Assembly: GCA_963930775.1 (NCBI GenBank)
Contig: OZ005696.1
Coordinates: forward strand, 9,044,980 to 9,108,979
Source of the DNA: Cliona cf. orientalis
Lineage: Eukaryota > Porifera > Demospongiae > Clionaida > Clionaidae
Reading direction: 5' to 3'
Length of the DNA: 64,000 nucleotides
The translations under genes and the position numbers were made by a program. The notes beneath the pieces are model-generated. The model saw nothing but the letters and a program-made list of their open reading frames with translations. It ran no database searches and was not told the origin of the DNA. This document shows, piece after piece, positions 23,201 to 38,200 of the stretch. How positions within the stretch are numbered: the first letter of the stretch is position 1; the number at the start of each line of letters is the position of its first letter.

Positions 23201-26200
23201 TAAGGCGGGCACACCATCTCCTATAGTAATGTACATAGCGAAATTGAGATGGGTCACATATTCCCCCCCCCCCCCCCCCCATCAGTCCCTGTAACATTTG
23301 CTTTTTTTCTCACTACTTGTCCAAGTGCCTCGTGAAAAATGAAAAACATCGTGCGAAATACTTTCATTAGCTACTTAACGTACTCTTGTTGACGCTTGGG
23401 CTGCCGTCTGGTAGTATGTCGAAGTTGGTGGATGTCTTCCCCGTGTTGATGTGACAGTTATACTCTGGCACTCCGCGCTCTAGAGTGGTGAGAAACTCCT
23501 TTGCCACTTCTGGCTCTCTTGTGATCAACAGGAAATCGTCTACAAAGCGGAGGAGCAGACCCTTGCGAGGATTGACTCTGGGTAGGCACTTCCTCTCCAT
23601 ATCGGCATAGTAGAACCTGCATCATCAAGGGTATAATAACAATAATAAAAACATTTATTTCTCAGGAAGTGATCGATTTACCCACAGAGCATAGAAGAAA
23701 TCTTGGAGCCTTGAGGTATGCCTTCAGTCTGTCTGAAGTACTTGAAGCCAAGCTAAGAACGAAAAGGAAACATGACATCTTGACAACTACCCATCGATCC
23801 CATGTACCTTGACTAAATTTCCAAAGAGGTGTTTCTTCAAAAGGTCCTTTAGAGCATCTCTCTTCACCACTGGGTACATGATCTGAAACCAATTAAATTA
23901 TTAATTAAGGAGCCTCCCCTTCCCTCCAAAATGATGATTCACTAACTTGGTCGATCAAGATACAGTTGGCGTCCTGCACAGAAGAGTTGAATGCAAACTC
24001 ATAGAACGGTTCCTTGTTCTCTGCTACATATGAACAATATTATTGCTCGTTTTAATTATTATTGAGAGGTAGCGGCATAATATTGTATAAAATCATGATG
24101 GGGGTACCCCTGGTAATTGCAGTCTTAATGAACCTTCTCTTCACTCCACGCAGTGTCAGATAGATCTTTGAATATCGACGTAATAGGTAGCTCTCCTGAG
24201 AAGAAAAAACGCATAAGTAAAATTCACTAAAATGTTATATCAGTATCTTACTTGAGAGAGCACTTTGGTTACAATAATCTCAAAGAGCTTGTCAGGAAGA
24301 ATGGAGTCATAGCAGGTGGCTATGTCAGTGTGCACAAAGAATAGGGGTCTAAACAAAAATTTATTGTTTGATACAGTGATCAAAGAGACTGAATGAGAAA
24401 CAAATACGTTGGGTCTCTTACCCCTCCTGTTGAGGATTGACGCTTGCCTGTTGTGTAGCAAATTTCTTCAATTTTTGGTACACTTCATTTTTTCCGAAGC
24501 ATGAACTTCCAACTAATTCCGGTCTTCTTTTCTGCAGAAGGAAGGAAGGAGGAAGAGAGAGAGAGAGAGAGAGAGATGAGAGGGAGAGAAGTATTTACCA
24601 CAGACATGGCAAACCATTTCCATGTTCAGTATATGGAAGGCAGCATTCAGTTGGAAGTTCACGGAACTTGCTTTCTCATTGCTGGATGTCGTTCTGGACT
24701 GAAGGTTGATAATCGGCCGCACCCCTGTCAGTTTGGGCAGAAACCGAAGCTTGGACACTCCAAGGGACTTTCCCTCATGACATATCCACCGCATTTCGCG
24801 CTATAATAAACTTATGGTTAATAAATTATCATTAAATTTATCATCCAATTTACCAGCGAAATTTGAGAGAGCAACGAGTCTGTCCTCTCCTTGATGGCAA
24901 GCTTCTCCACACGTGCCCACAGCTCTTTGCGGTAGTAGAAGATTTGGTTGCGACGCGATGAATGCTCCGTCACATAAAAATACGCCTACATACACATGTA
25001 TATACACAGCAGCCATTAGCTACGTATTAGTTAGTGTCTGAAGTAATGTCTCGTTTTTTTGCTTACCTTGATGGTTCGCACAACCACTTCATCCATAAGC
25101 CAATGCAGGAGCTTTCTGGCGAGCGGATAGCTGGGTGGGTGTGGCTTACCACGCCCACTAGGAGACGGCAGCTTCAACCATTCACAACTCGACAGCTTCG
25201 CACCAAAATAAAATTTCTATCGATTGAGGTGATATAATATTCTACCTTGTATCCTTGCATGAGATCTTGGACAGTGATGGTCTCAAATTTTCCCAAACTG
25301 ACAAATTTCTCCACGTGCTTGAAGAAGAGCTTCCTGTTTTGGGCGGAGCCCCAGATCGCCATGGGAACAAGGTGCCTCAGAACAGCTTTCACAAATGCAC
25401 AAACCTACAATAAGCAAAGGATGGTATTGACTACTTCAGCAAAAAAATCAAAACTTAAATTCCTCAATCCTCCCCTTCAAGTACAGTATCATAGCCCCAC
25501 TTCAGAATTACCGCACAATCTCAGTGCAAACTCCATCACAAACACTTTAGCTAACCTGATTGTATGTGAGTTTTCCCTGCGAGACCAGTTGAGCTATAAT
25601 CTCTTTCAAGGGTAGCGGGGGTTCTTCGTGAGTCACTGGAGTTGGTTGCCCATGATGATTTTCACCGTCTCTACCAGCAGCAGCTTCTTCAGAGACACTT
25701 GTACCACCACCACCAGCCCTACCTGGGGCAGTAGCAGCTTTCTTCTTGGGCAATGGACCTTCACTTAGCTCAGGACGTGGTTGCTCATTCGCAGGAGGTG
25801 GGGCAGTGGTAGCCAAGGAGAGGAGGTGGCTTGATAGAGGACAGTAGTGATCGAGTAGTCCACTGTAGTTAATCTTCATTCTAGAGTATGACAAGAAAAG
25901 TTTACAAACCATGCAAAAGGTAGAGCTATCAAGATATCATTAATATCAAAGTTTAGCAACAGTACAGTTGGTTATCACAGGAGTTGAATTCTCTGCATAT
26001 CAGTCCACTTACTTGTGATTGTACAGAAGCTGCTGAAAATGTGGCACAACTTGCTGCAATCGCTTCGAAAGCCGGAATGTCTAACAAAAAAAAAAGTAAT
26101 GAAGTGGCCAAATAGGTATATAGCAGGCAAAATTATAAACTAACCTTTTGTTTAGGGTTATCTTGAAGAGGTGGCAGTCCTACAGAAACTGAGCTTGGTG

Positions 26201-29200
26201 CACCGCTGTCTATGAGGGGAGCACCCTTTGATTCATCTCGGATTGGTCGACCCTCGAAAATGTGTGCCACCAGCTTCCTCGCTCCATTCACAGAAGGTTG
26301 CAGCTGCTGAAGGGCATCTGAGTGTGTGTGTTAACAAGTCATTGTGCTATGGATAACTGTATACAAGTTTATTTGCATGCATGAGTAACTTCTAGTATTC
26401 CATCATGAGCTAGTGGTATAAACACATCATCATGGGTGCCTAGAGATGTACCTAAATCCACTCTCTGATACCTGATACTCACAAATGCTGGTGAATTTTT
26501 GCTTGGTTGCTGAGTAAAACATGAATCTTCTATTGATTAGCATTTTCTTCCTGTGTGAGCTGCAAGCACAAACTTCTTTTTCAGTACAAATTCTGCAAAC
26601 TAGGACTTGTTAACTTACTTTTTTTGGCTACCAGGCTTTTTGTCCGCCTCTGTGTTAGCAGCCTTCTTCTTGATCTTTCCCCTTCTGTGTTGCCTCAGTC
26701 GTTTCAAATGTCTTTTAACACGCTTCCTTTTCTGGTGACTCAAAACATTAATATTTTTCAGCTTTTGTTCCAATTTTCTGATCACTTTCTTTTTTCTTTT
26801 TCTGTCCTTTTCTCTCTGTGCCTGCTTCTTTGCAGAACTCATCAATGAGTATGGTACACGTGCTGCTCTCCTCTTCGGATGTCCGAGTAGTCTGCTCCCA
26901 AAATTATAGCTAGATCTGGAATGAGAATGAACCAATGCTGTGTCAGAATTGGAATCTGAACTCTTCTGATCACCACCGGTAGATTTGCAAACTGCATTAG
27001 TCTTGTTGGACACCTCTCCATTAGTTTGGTGGCCACCTGTAGTCGTCCTGTCTGGATCTGATGGTCTCTCAATCTTCATACCTTCTCCTTAGAGCAATAA
27101 TTCATAAAGTGCAGATATGGTAATACAGTTGCTGCTTACCTTCTGTCAAAGTGGCAGCAGTAGTACCTGATTGTTGATCTTCCGACAAATTATCAGTGGG
27201 AGGAACCTCCAGCCGCACTCTCTTACTCGGAGGTTCATCATCTTGGGAGTATTCGATCTGTCTCTTCCTCCTCCTCTTCTTTCTTTTTCTTCTGTCCTTT
27301 CTCTTCTTGTGACAGAGCCTGTCTCTCCGTTTCATTCGGTTAATGTGCCTCAGACGCCGATCAAGTGACCAGGGCCGCCTTCGAATGGGGATCACATTCG
27401 CAGTGAAGAGGCTGTAGACGGGAGTTCCTACAGATGGTGAACACAAGCAATAAAAGTATCAAGAATTATATGGAAATATTAATTTTCATGCAAAATTATA
27501 CTGTTCAGCTGTACCTGTAATTTGCAGGTAGCAATCGTTCTCCAGAGGAATGAATATGGAGCAATACGTCAATAGGCGCTGTAGTAAACCACTCCCAATC
27601 CTACACAGGGTAATGAAAATAGTTATTGTGCATGTTACTACAAAATCTTGCTCAAGATACTGACCGTTCATTCAGTATCTCAAATCCGATATCCGCTAAG
27701 AATTCATAAAAGGGTGGCCGCTTTCGAGAAAGTCTCAAGTCCACAGTGAATTTCTGCACGTGAAATGATAATCAAAACCTAACAAGTATGTATAATGTCA
27801 CAACAATAATTATGCACTACATGTACAATAATGATATTATGCTGGGCTGACTATAATTATTTGGATCAGCATGACCAATAATTATTAGAAATGGATAAAT
27901 GTCATGTTTGTTTTGGACCCATTCAAATCGGTATCTCAACTCAGGGAGTATAGATTCAATGGAACGGTGGAATGGAATAGTGGAATGGTGGAATGGTGGA
28001 ATGGTGGAATCGGCCAACGACCCTTTACCTTTCTATAGCTCTACGTGCGCCAGCCCCTCCTTTTCCGTGGGAGGGGCTGGCACGCGAGACCAGTGTGCAT
28101 ACTAATATTATCGTGCGTGCAGTTAATATTGAACAGACTTGATTTGCTACACTTCTTGGATGTAAGTTGGACGTATATATACAGTCCCGGCACTGCTCAT
28201 AGCAAATTAAACCGCAGCTGTAGTAAGTGCACTTTCATCATACTCGTGGATGCATCGAGATCTCTCTATACAGCTAATCTGCACTGAGTATATACTAGAA
28301 TCCGATATCCATGAACATCTGAGAAAAAAACAAAAAGTTTAATAATAATATGCAAACAAGATATCAGAATTGAATATTACCAACTTAATGTAAGAGCATA
28401 ACTTCTAAAATAATCACATATAGCCCCGTTTACACATACAAGCTGGCTTAGACTAAACCGCTTTGGAATGCGCTTTAATCGCGTTTACACGTAGGGCCTT
28501 AAGCCAGCTTATGTAAGCGCCTTAAGCCAGCTTAGAGCGTTTACACATGAACAGTTTGTATAGCAACATATCCTAAACCGGTTTGAAACCGGTTTCAAAC
28601 CACCTCCCAGACGTGGTTTACAAACCGGTTTAGAAGGCGACTTGTAAAGCGGTTTAGTGCGTTTACACTAAGCCAGCTTAAACTAAGCTGGCTTCCAAAC
28701 TGGTTTAAAGGCCTAGTGTAAACGGGGCTTTAGTGACTGGAACAAAAATACACAATGTCATTGTAGCCACAAAGGTGTAGCTAAACTATAGCAAACTATA
28801 ATTGTATCAAAAGTTTACGATAGTAAAATTACTACTATAACAAAAAAAATGAGATACTCGGAAGGTAATAACCCACCAAAACTTATTTACTAAAAGAAAA
28901 TGAGCATTCCTTGCAATGTCACAGCCTTCCTGGCATGTGCTCAGATAAATACTGCGTGTGTGATGGAAGCAGTTGCATAGCATGCATTGTGGGCGGAATA
29001 AGAAGCATTGAACTGTTAAACTGTGGCCACCGTGCTCGAATACAGGGAATATTACAATGGTACTATACATTCCCATATCGGGTTTGAGGATCTCTTGAGG
29101 GTGCTGTAAACTGTTGCCATTCCTGATGTCTCACACAAAAGTTAAGTGGAGCAAGAGCTGGCTTAGGATACCTTTGTCGACAACCGCGACAAACGCTAAT

Positions 29201-32200
29201 ATTCCCAGTGATGAATGCCAGAGTAAAAGGGCTCGAGTCAGGTGATGTAGATGTGCAGCGTATAAGAGGAGGAGGAGGAACAACAGGCATGTTATGATAG
29301 GTGACTTCTGTTGGTGAGTGAATGTTTACCTGTCCAGTAGTCATTATTAAGTTTCCAGGTGTAGTACCACTAGATGTAGTTGAACTGCTCTCTGTATGCA
29401 AACTACTGGATACACCATCAATTGAAGATAATGCCTCTTGGGTCCGAGGCAAGGCACCTGATGCATACTTGCCTTGTGCTCCTGATACCACTGAGAAAGG
29501 AACTCTTGACTCAGGCTGCACTTTTGGTCGTTTCTTGGGAGGAGCTCTTGATCCTTTACGACCACAGCCAGCAGGCATTTCTGTGGTCGCCAGTTTGGTG
29601 ATATTGGGGACTTTGTGAGCTTTTGTAAACCATCTGACACAAAGAGTAGTAGTTCATGATTGTCTTCAGCTGCAGCAACAGAATGAGCACAAATGCCGAG
29701 TGATCTCCAATTGGGACATTTGTCATCACAGGCATACTGCCCATTTCTTTTACGTATGACTAAATGAGGACGGGATCCCGAGTAACTTCTGACCATACGA
29801 GCATTGTCACCTTGTCCAGGAGCAAGTGAAAGAGAATTGGGTTCCTGCAAGAGGTCAGATGCTTTTTTCCAAATGGCCTTTAACACTTCTATCGGTGTAA
29901 TGACTGATCCACTGAAGTCACTAATAGCTACGGAGAGGTTACTATCAAAACTAGATGAAAATGTAGCACTCTGAGTCCGGTTCGTTAACCTGACTGCTGA
30001 TGAAGCATATTGATGACTTGCTAAACTAGTACAAGTTTGAATAGGTGACTGACTAATAGTAGGGCATATATCACTAGTAATTGTAGTGCACACAGCAGTG
30101 CCAGGCAGAGGCAGAGAACAATCATCACCAAATGGCTGATGCTGCGACCCAAACAAGCGACGGCTACAGGTAGGTCTGTTGTATTCATTTGGTGTCTCAA
30201 ATTCGTCTTGCTGAAATGATACAGATTTCTCCAGGTGCTGACCACAATGAGTAACTTGTCCATCTGTTAATTGACATTGTGAACCATGGCTACAGGTAGG
30301 CTTACTGCATTGACTTGCTTTGCTACATGCCTCATGTTGAGATGATTCAGAATAGTTATCCAGATGTTTGCTAGAAAGGGTTGTTTCTCTATAGTTAAGT
30401 GGATCTGTTGAAATCCGATTCTGTGGTGCTGTTAACCAGTTGTAGTCGTCGCATCGCTTCATTCGAGTTTGATGAGTCTCTTCTGAACTCTCAGTCAAGT
30501 GGATAGAAGATAAATTGGAACAATGAGAAGTTACTGTAACCTTTCTTAGGTTAGCTTTAGCAACTTTTTTTAGATGAGCTTCCCTCTGGACACCAGACAT
30601 TTTCAAGAACCAATCACTCTCTTTCTTCACTAAATACTGAAAATCTGTGCAAAACTCGTACTTTCCACGACCAATAATAGCCCGCTCAAGTTCTCTCTCT
30701 TGCTCGTCGATAACTTCCTTCAACTTGTCAAGAAATACACTGAGTTTATGCTTCTTGTAGTCCATTTTGTTCTTTAGCAAGGCATTTACACTCTCACTCG
30801 CATTGGTGGTGAATTGTGAGGGAGGATCACCAAGCCCAGCTCTTTGTCTATTACATCGCAGTAGACCCTCCTCGATTGCTGCATTCTTATACTGCAAAAG
30901 CCACTCAGTGAAGGAACATACTGGACCATCTTCACTTACGTCTAGTGTTTTCCACTTTCCAATTAAGGATTGGAGTCCATTCTCGTACTGTTGGTCGTTT
31001 TCGGCATCAATCAAACCTTCAATATACTGCGATCCCACCTGCTTTCCAAAAATATCACCAAGTATGATTTGCTGCACACTCTCGTTAATTCCCATCTCTC
31101 GAATTTTTGACTTGATGTTTCGACGAGCATGGATAGTACAGAGCAAATGAACAGCTGAGGGGAAGGAGTGCTTGAATGCCTGGTGCAATGCCAGCTCACC
31201 ATCTGTACCAAATGACTTCAAGTGTGAGAGCTGCGGACGAAGACTGAACTAAAGAAAAGATATGTTGAAAAGGACTTCTTAAAATGTATCAACACTGGTC
31301 CGATGAAGGCAGGATAATTCCTAGTGCGTCTACATTTGAGCATCAGGTGGCGGTACGTAGTTACCGTCACATCAAAAGCACCCAAGCTAAAGGTAGGATC
31401 AACAGTTAAGATCCCAAACTCCGCATCATCCGTACAGAATCGTACCAAGTCATCTAACTGACGATCAACAGCCACAACTATTCCAGGTTCACGGAGAGTC
31501 TTCACCTCGCGGATGAAATGTTGGTTGCATTCTTCTAAGTAGGCCTTTTGCATCACTACGGCTAGCTCATCACAAGAATTTGCACCAGGAATCACATTTT
31601 TCTTTTGCCTTTGTTTCAGATCTGATACTTGCTGCTCATTTCGAGGCAATTCACAAGCGTCTGACGCACATAGCACACCTCCAACCATGGAGGAGGATAC
31701 TTCAGATACTACTCGTTTGGGCCATCTTTGCCAGATTGAAACTTTTCCTTAATCGCAGACATAGTGCTGGGCAAAGTCGGATAGTACGGTTTGTTCTGCT
31801 TGCTGTTGCCATGAGGCAAACTGTTGGTTGAAAATTCTCCGGTAAATAATATGTGACAAGGCAGAGGCGATGGGGATGGTTATTTCCATCTAATAAAAAA
31901 ATCCAATATTATGGTTAATTACATGCATCATGGCCGAGTTGGTAACCATGTATGCAATATATCAAACAGCCAATCTCAACCTTTTCAGCTTTGTTTATGC
32001 AAACAGGGAATCCAACAAACTGAGGAGTCACCAAAATTAACATTAACCATGTACAGCAGTTTGCAAGTTGGTTGTCATTTGGTCTGGAAGGGTAGTCCAG
32101 CATGTGGTTTGTTCTGTGTACATTGTGGAATTAGCAACTGTGTAATGCAATGCTGTACTTAAGTAAACTTTGCACACAACCCTTGCAAGCACAGCACCAG

Positions 32201-35200
32201 GTGCGCGTGCATAATATAGCGCATGGCACCTGTATTCAGTGTAGTCTATAATTATTATACTATACTATCTGTAGCGAGTCCAAAGGATAATACCGCAAAA
32301 ATGCGTCGCTTGTTTTTACGCGTTATACTCTATCTAAACGCGGCACCATAAAGTGACATTACAAATTTTCATATCCACAAGCCAATTCTAGACCGTTTTC
32401 CATGCTTCGCACGTCAATCGGCAGCTCTTTTGCTGTACTTTCTGGATTTGATGGTAAGCAACATCAAGACATAATTTTTCTGGCACTTATTTCTGCTGTT
32501 TCTACCTAGGTTTGTGAGTACTTGTTACCTCCAAAACTTTTAGTGGTCCTTACTGTGACATATAGGTTTTTTCTAGTGCTGATTTCAATAATATGCATCA
32601 TTACAGGTCATTGATGGCCTACGTTTTTGTGGAATATACTTTTTAGGTAATTTTATTATAGAAATAGTTATAGTTTGGTATTGTGGAAAGAAACTCACTC
32701 TCAGCGGTTGGGCTCTAAAGATAGTTAAGGCGGGGCAAACTGAATTCGCTGTTTATCGTCACCGCCCGCATGGATTTTCAGATTTTCTCAAAATTTTTCA
32801 GATTTCATATTCAATACAGTAAACATATGGCACTTTGAGCCCCACCCACCGATCGCGTTAATTAGAGGGCGGGGCGTCGGCGATTTCGAGGTTCGAGCAT
32901 AGCTTTCCAGCACTCTCTACTGGTTTGAAATATGAAAAATGACCGCCCGCCCGCATGCAAAATCGAAATCTTTGTGACGATAAACTGTGAATTTAGTTTG
33001 TCACGCCTAATATACAGAGGTCCCAGGTTCAGCAGTAACCTAAAGCAGTATTGAAGTCCCACTATCATGTTATTTGCAAGTGCTATCCAACAGTATTTGT
33101 AACTATAATCGTAATTAAAATAAAAACATTGCAAGGCAATATGGCATACCCATCCAAACCACTTTCTCCATATAAACTTAATACAAACAAAAATGAAGCT
33201 AGCGGCGCGTCTGTGCAACCAATTTACATGGTTAAGAGGTCAAATGATAGCTCATTCTGTGAGCTATCTGGTGCAATTTGTTTCGTGACTGAACTCCTAA
33301 CCAGAGCTGAGATATTGTAGATTATCTGGGGACCCTTGGTGGCCCATAGTTTGTATGGTGCCATGTCTGTAGTGTCTGTAGTACTGTGCAAGGAGCAAAA
33401 AGAGAGACAGTAGTGAGTAACTTCAAAAGGTTGTAGAACCAAGAAAACGGAGTAAATCCCCAGCAATATGCATATTGTTCGGCTGCTCTAAGGTTGCTCT
33501 TCATGCCTGTAGCATCCTTGTACCACTTTTCAGAACTTTTCGAAATTCTTTGGACACGCTACTATCTGTCCTAATTAACCCTCGGCGCATGCGCGAGGGT
33601 TATGGTAGTCGTTCTGTGTGTGTGTCTGTCTGTTACCATGCTAGCTGTTACATACCTCGTTTACGAGTCCAGACTGCTGCGTTACAAGGTTCCTCATGGC
33701 GTTCCGAACGCATGATTTGTGTGGATTTCGCAGAAAACCATTTGTTCTCCAGTTTTGGCATCATTTGCTGATTTAAGCTTCTTGACTTTCTCAGCAAGCG
33801 GTAGCATGGACTTTACTTATAAATAGAACGTTGTATGTCGCGCGCTATATACGGTATAGATTATACGCATGCGCGCACGAGGGCTATGGCCCAGCGAAGT
33901 TAGCCTCGAGCCTGGGTACCTTGGGCTACCAGCGAAGTGTGTGGTATTGACGAGCTTACTTTTTTCAAAGGCCTTTCTGGTGACAAAGCGTCCTCTGCCT
34001 ACCACGCTTGCTGCCACACCCCTCAAATTCATCATAATTATTAACTATAGTCATGCCAACCTAGGAAATGAATGCAGTTTGCATGGCCTAATATAATTGT
34101 ACTCTTGCCTGGTTGTGAGGCAAGTGCCATAAAGCGCGCCGAGGGTTTTGGGCTCTAGGGAGCTCTAGTTTGATGACGCAATGCACGCGCCAAATTTTAA
34201 ATTTGACTGTGATCATGCCTGCAAAGTACTCTGAGGATCTCAGATGGAGGGCAGTTTGGCTGCACCTCATTCGTGGCTTGAGTGTCAGCGAAATTGCTGA
34301 TGTTCTCTTTATTTGTAAGAGATCTGTAGAGAGATATCTCTCCCTGTACCATGCTACTGGTAGTGTTGCACCCAAAAATCAGCAGCATGGACCCCCCCGT
34401 CTGTTGACTGAATTTGAACAGATCTCTATACTTCAATCTCTGATGGTTAAGCCAACAATGTACCTGGAGGAGCTGCAGTCCGAATTGTATGATCTGACAG
34501 GTACATGGGTCCATGTTTCCACTATATGTAGAACAGTGCAACGTCTAGGTTTAACCAGAAAGAAAGTGCAGTTGGTGGCTCTTCAGTGTAGCATGGAAAT
34601 GCAGGCACGATTCATGGCTGAAATTTCTCTGTTTGACCCTCAAATGCTTGTATGGGTGGATGAAACTGGGTCTAACCGTAGGAACTCTGTACGGACCCAT
34701 GGATATAGCCTAAAGGGGATGAGAGCAGTTTCCCACCAACTACGTGTTGGTGGAAAACGGATCAATGCTATTGGAGTAATGAGTATGCAAGGAATGGAAG
34801 ATGCCTACATTGTAGAGGAGAATGTTAATGGTGATGTGTTTGAGAGGTTTGTAAGAACAAGCCTACTGCCTATTTTGAAACCATTTAATGGGACTAACAG
34901 TCACTCGGTAGTAGTCATGGACAATGCCTCAATTCACCACTTGGACAAAATTGCACAGATGATTGCTGGAGTTGGTGCTCTCCTCAGATTTCTTCCACCC
35001 TACTCCCCAGAATTAAACCCGATAGAACATGTATTTTCTAAAGTTAAGGCATTTTTGAAAGCCAATGATACTGTGTACTTAAATACTCGGTTTCCCACAA
35101 CATTAGTAACAATGGCATTTTGTACCATTACACAGCACGACTGCATCAATTACATTAGGCATTCTGGATACATGTATTAACTAAACTCTATGTTACTGTA

Positions 35201-38200
35201 CTCACAATGAACGTTTGTTTTGTATTCAGTTTTTAAGCTTTCTCATTGAGTTGACAATAACCTCTCTTTCTTCCTCATATTCATCTGGTGTCAGTGCGCC
35301 AAGATCACGAAGGTCGATCAGGTTTTTTTAGCTGCTCCATGTACTTGCTCCTGAGTTGAGCAGTCTTGGTAGGTGAAGCGGTAGAACTGGAGGATGCAGA
35401 CTGCTGAAGTTGATTAGGTACCAGCGCAATGGCGATAGAATTAGCCAAACCAGTTAGTGCTTCATTAAGCTGCCCAGAAGCTGAGCTTGCACGTGGTCGC
35501 TTTTCTTCTCCAAACAGTGGATATGGTGGGGGTGTATCCAACGTCTTGTGAGTTTCATTGATAAACATTTCCGCCCATAATCTGTACTGAAGTGTGGAAT
35601 ACTTAGCTCCATGACGTTCACGAAGACTCGCAACAAGCTCAGTCATTCGCTCTTCTCGTTCCTCAGTGAAAGACTGCTTCTTTTTCTTTTTTGTGGGTTC
35701 CTCACTGCTTGGTACCGAACCTGCATGTGCTCGTTTTTGTCCCTGGGCCTGGTTCTTAGGACTAATTCCAGTACACCATAGTGTAAGTTTACCTCCATTT
35801 GTAACAAGTGCCAAAGCATCACGAGCATCTTCAGCATTATGTATCCATTTCTTTTCATTGCGTACTAAATACCCAATATCAAAATTTAACGTTCCACAAA
35901 TGATTTCATCTCCCAGTTGATTAAAGAGCTCAGTCTTCAGGGAGGTAGGATTGTTGAAATCATTAGCTTGTATATTCCTGAGTGTGTACATTTTGAATTC
36001 TTTCTTATTCGATGGGCTAAATACTTTGAGACCAACAGTTATTGCTTCAGATGATTGTTGGGTACCTTGCTGTTGTTGATGGGTATGTTGGGGGCCAGGA
36101 GAGGGTTGAGAGAGAGCAGCAGCGCTATTTGGGGAGATCAGAGGCAACCCCTGACTTTGATTAGTGTAGTCACATGATCCTCCAATGCACGCTTCGCGTC
36201 CAGCTCCACGACCGAAAACAAACGGGTGCACCTGGGTTATAGGTTGCCTTGTGGGAGCAGAAGGTGCTCCTTGTATCTCTCTGTCTTGAATTCCGTCAGC
36301 TGCATAGTAGTAGTACGGTTGATTCAAGAAATACTGCTGCGACATTTCGACCAACTGTTTAAGCACGCAAGGCTAGCTAGAACTATGTACTGTCACGAGA
36401 TCGAGAGCTGGTACTAGTATACTGTACCGTAAAAGCGCTATGTATCCCATGCCTTGTAGTACATGTACATGTACATGTACAGTAGCTGGAGCTAGAGTAC
36501 AGTATTAGTACAGCACTTCCTGGCCACAAAATGTGTTAATTCAATATTCACTAATTATGTACACGTAGTAGTACATACCACAAGCTAGCTCCTGGCTCAG
36601 TGCATACTGACAACCAACTTGCAAAGTGCTGTATGCAGTAGTTAGCCAGAATTTGGGGGGGGGGGGGGGGGGGGGGGGGTTGTGCCAAGCGAATTACTAC
36701 TCCATATACTAGAAGAGAGTTCCCACCAAATAAACCCCACATACTACAGTATACATGTTTCATAGAAATCTACACTTCATTATGTGCATATAATATTCAG
36801 GAATAATCCAACTTAGTCTACCATAGGACTCTGGTTATTAAGAGCTTGCACTTTAATTTCAAGCAGTAAGGAAATGTAATACGCTTACATAGTATGAAGA
36901 GCTATTTTAGCACCCCCATTAGTCACACCCACTTTTCATAACTCGATCTATGCTAGCTAGCACAAATGCTATCAGAAAATGAGCACCATTCACTGAACTA
37001 CAGTAGTGGGCCATATTCCAAGAAAATATTGTGGGACAACAGTACTATGGGAATCTTCCAGCAATTTATGCATAATTATAATTGCTGAGTCGAAGAGTGT
37101 GGTCTCAATCAAATAGTCATGCTATTAAGCATTGGTACTTAAACATCAAGCATCAAAACCATGAAAAGGTATGTTAATAAACAATCCAAGTATGCAATAA
37201 TATTATACAGCATACTCACCAAAATTTATGGCCACAATTCTTCTGAAAGCTTTATTCGAGGGGTGCACACTATGTAGTCGTCTCAGGTAGTAAACATTGG
37301 AACCAGAGGCTGCTGAGCTTGCCTTTTCCACTATCACCTTGTTATTGTCATCAAATGAGCATCGAAATACATCTGTATGGGATCCCTTGTACAACCATTT
37401 GCCATACATATCTTTCTTGATATCGTCTGGGTGGGAGAGCTGAGTAATGTCCACAACAAACGTAGAGGAACAGTGAGTTTGTAGTGGTCTCTGCTTTGCA
37501 ATCCTGTCTTCTTCAATCTTTGGGTTGAGCAAAATCTGCATAATCTTGAATGCGTAATACTTGGCTGGTGGCTCCTCAAAAATTGGAACTCCATTTAGGG
37601 TTCTATAAGGAAACATAATGGAAACATAAGCTTATTAACAATTCTGATGATCATCACGCTACTCCGTATTTAATATTCAACACACTATTTGTATCATGCT
37701 TCTTACTTTTTAATCTCTTCTTGCTTGTGTTCCATATCCATATCACCTATGGTTGTCAAGTCACTATTGCCTGCAAAACAATAATATAGTAATAATAATA
37801 TTATTAACATAATGAAGCAGTATGCCTCTGCACATTGATCTACCATGTAGTTACTCCAACCCTCCAATCAGTCAATAGGGGGAGGGGGGAGCTACATTTA
37901 CTGATAATAGGGAGTATCAGCAAGTATAGTAGCAATGACACTTCAAATAAATGATACTCTAAACACACACTGACTCTCATTACATTGAAGCCAAAGATTG
38001 ACAATTCTGAGGCCTGAATGAATACCATATAGCCAGAAATATTGGAGAAAATTAAATTTGGCGGTTGAGCCCCAAATCACTATCACAAGAATATCATATC
38101 GGCGGATTTAAATTTGGCCGTTCGGTATGGGATTGCCGTATGTATATATACGAGTAGGAAATTTTGGCGGATTTTATTTTGGCGATTGTAATACTAGACC

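Noticed and set aside
24437-25615. Plus-strand ORFs of 67-122 codons
   Set aside because: They are antisense to TERT-A exons 9-14 and are mirrored in copy B for the same reason.
33475-34096. ORFs of 60-98 codons around 33.5-34.1 kb
   Set aside because: They overlap an inverted-repeat element and each other on both strands without any domain signal.
36656-36679. Long G-run as G-quadruplex regulator
   Set aside because: Similar homopolymer runs occur at 23265, 50575, 55771 and 62010; they look like expanded slippage tracts, with length possibly an assembly artefact.
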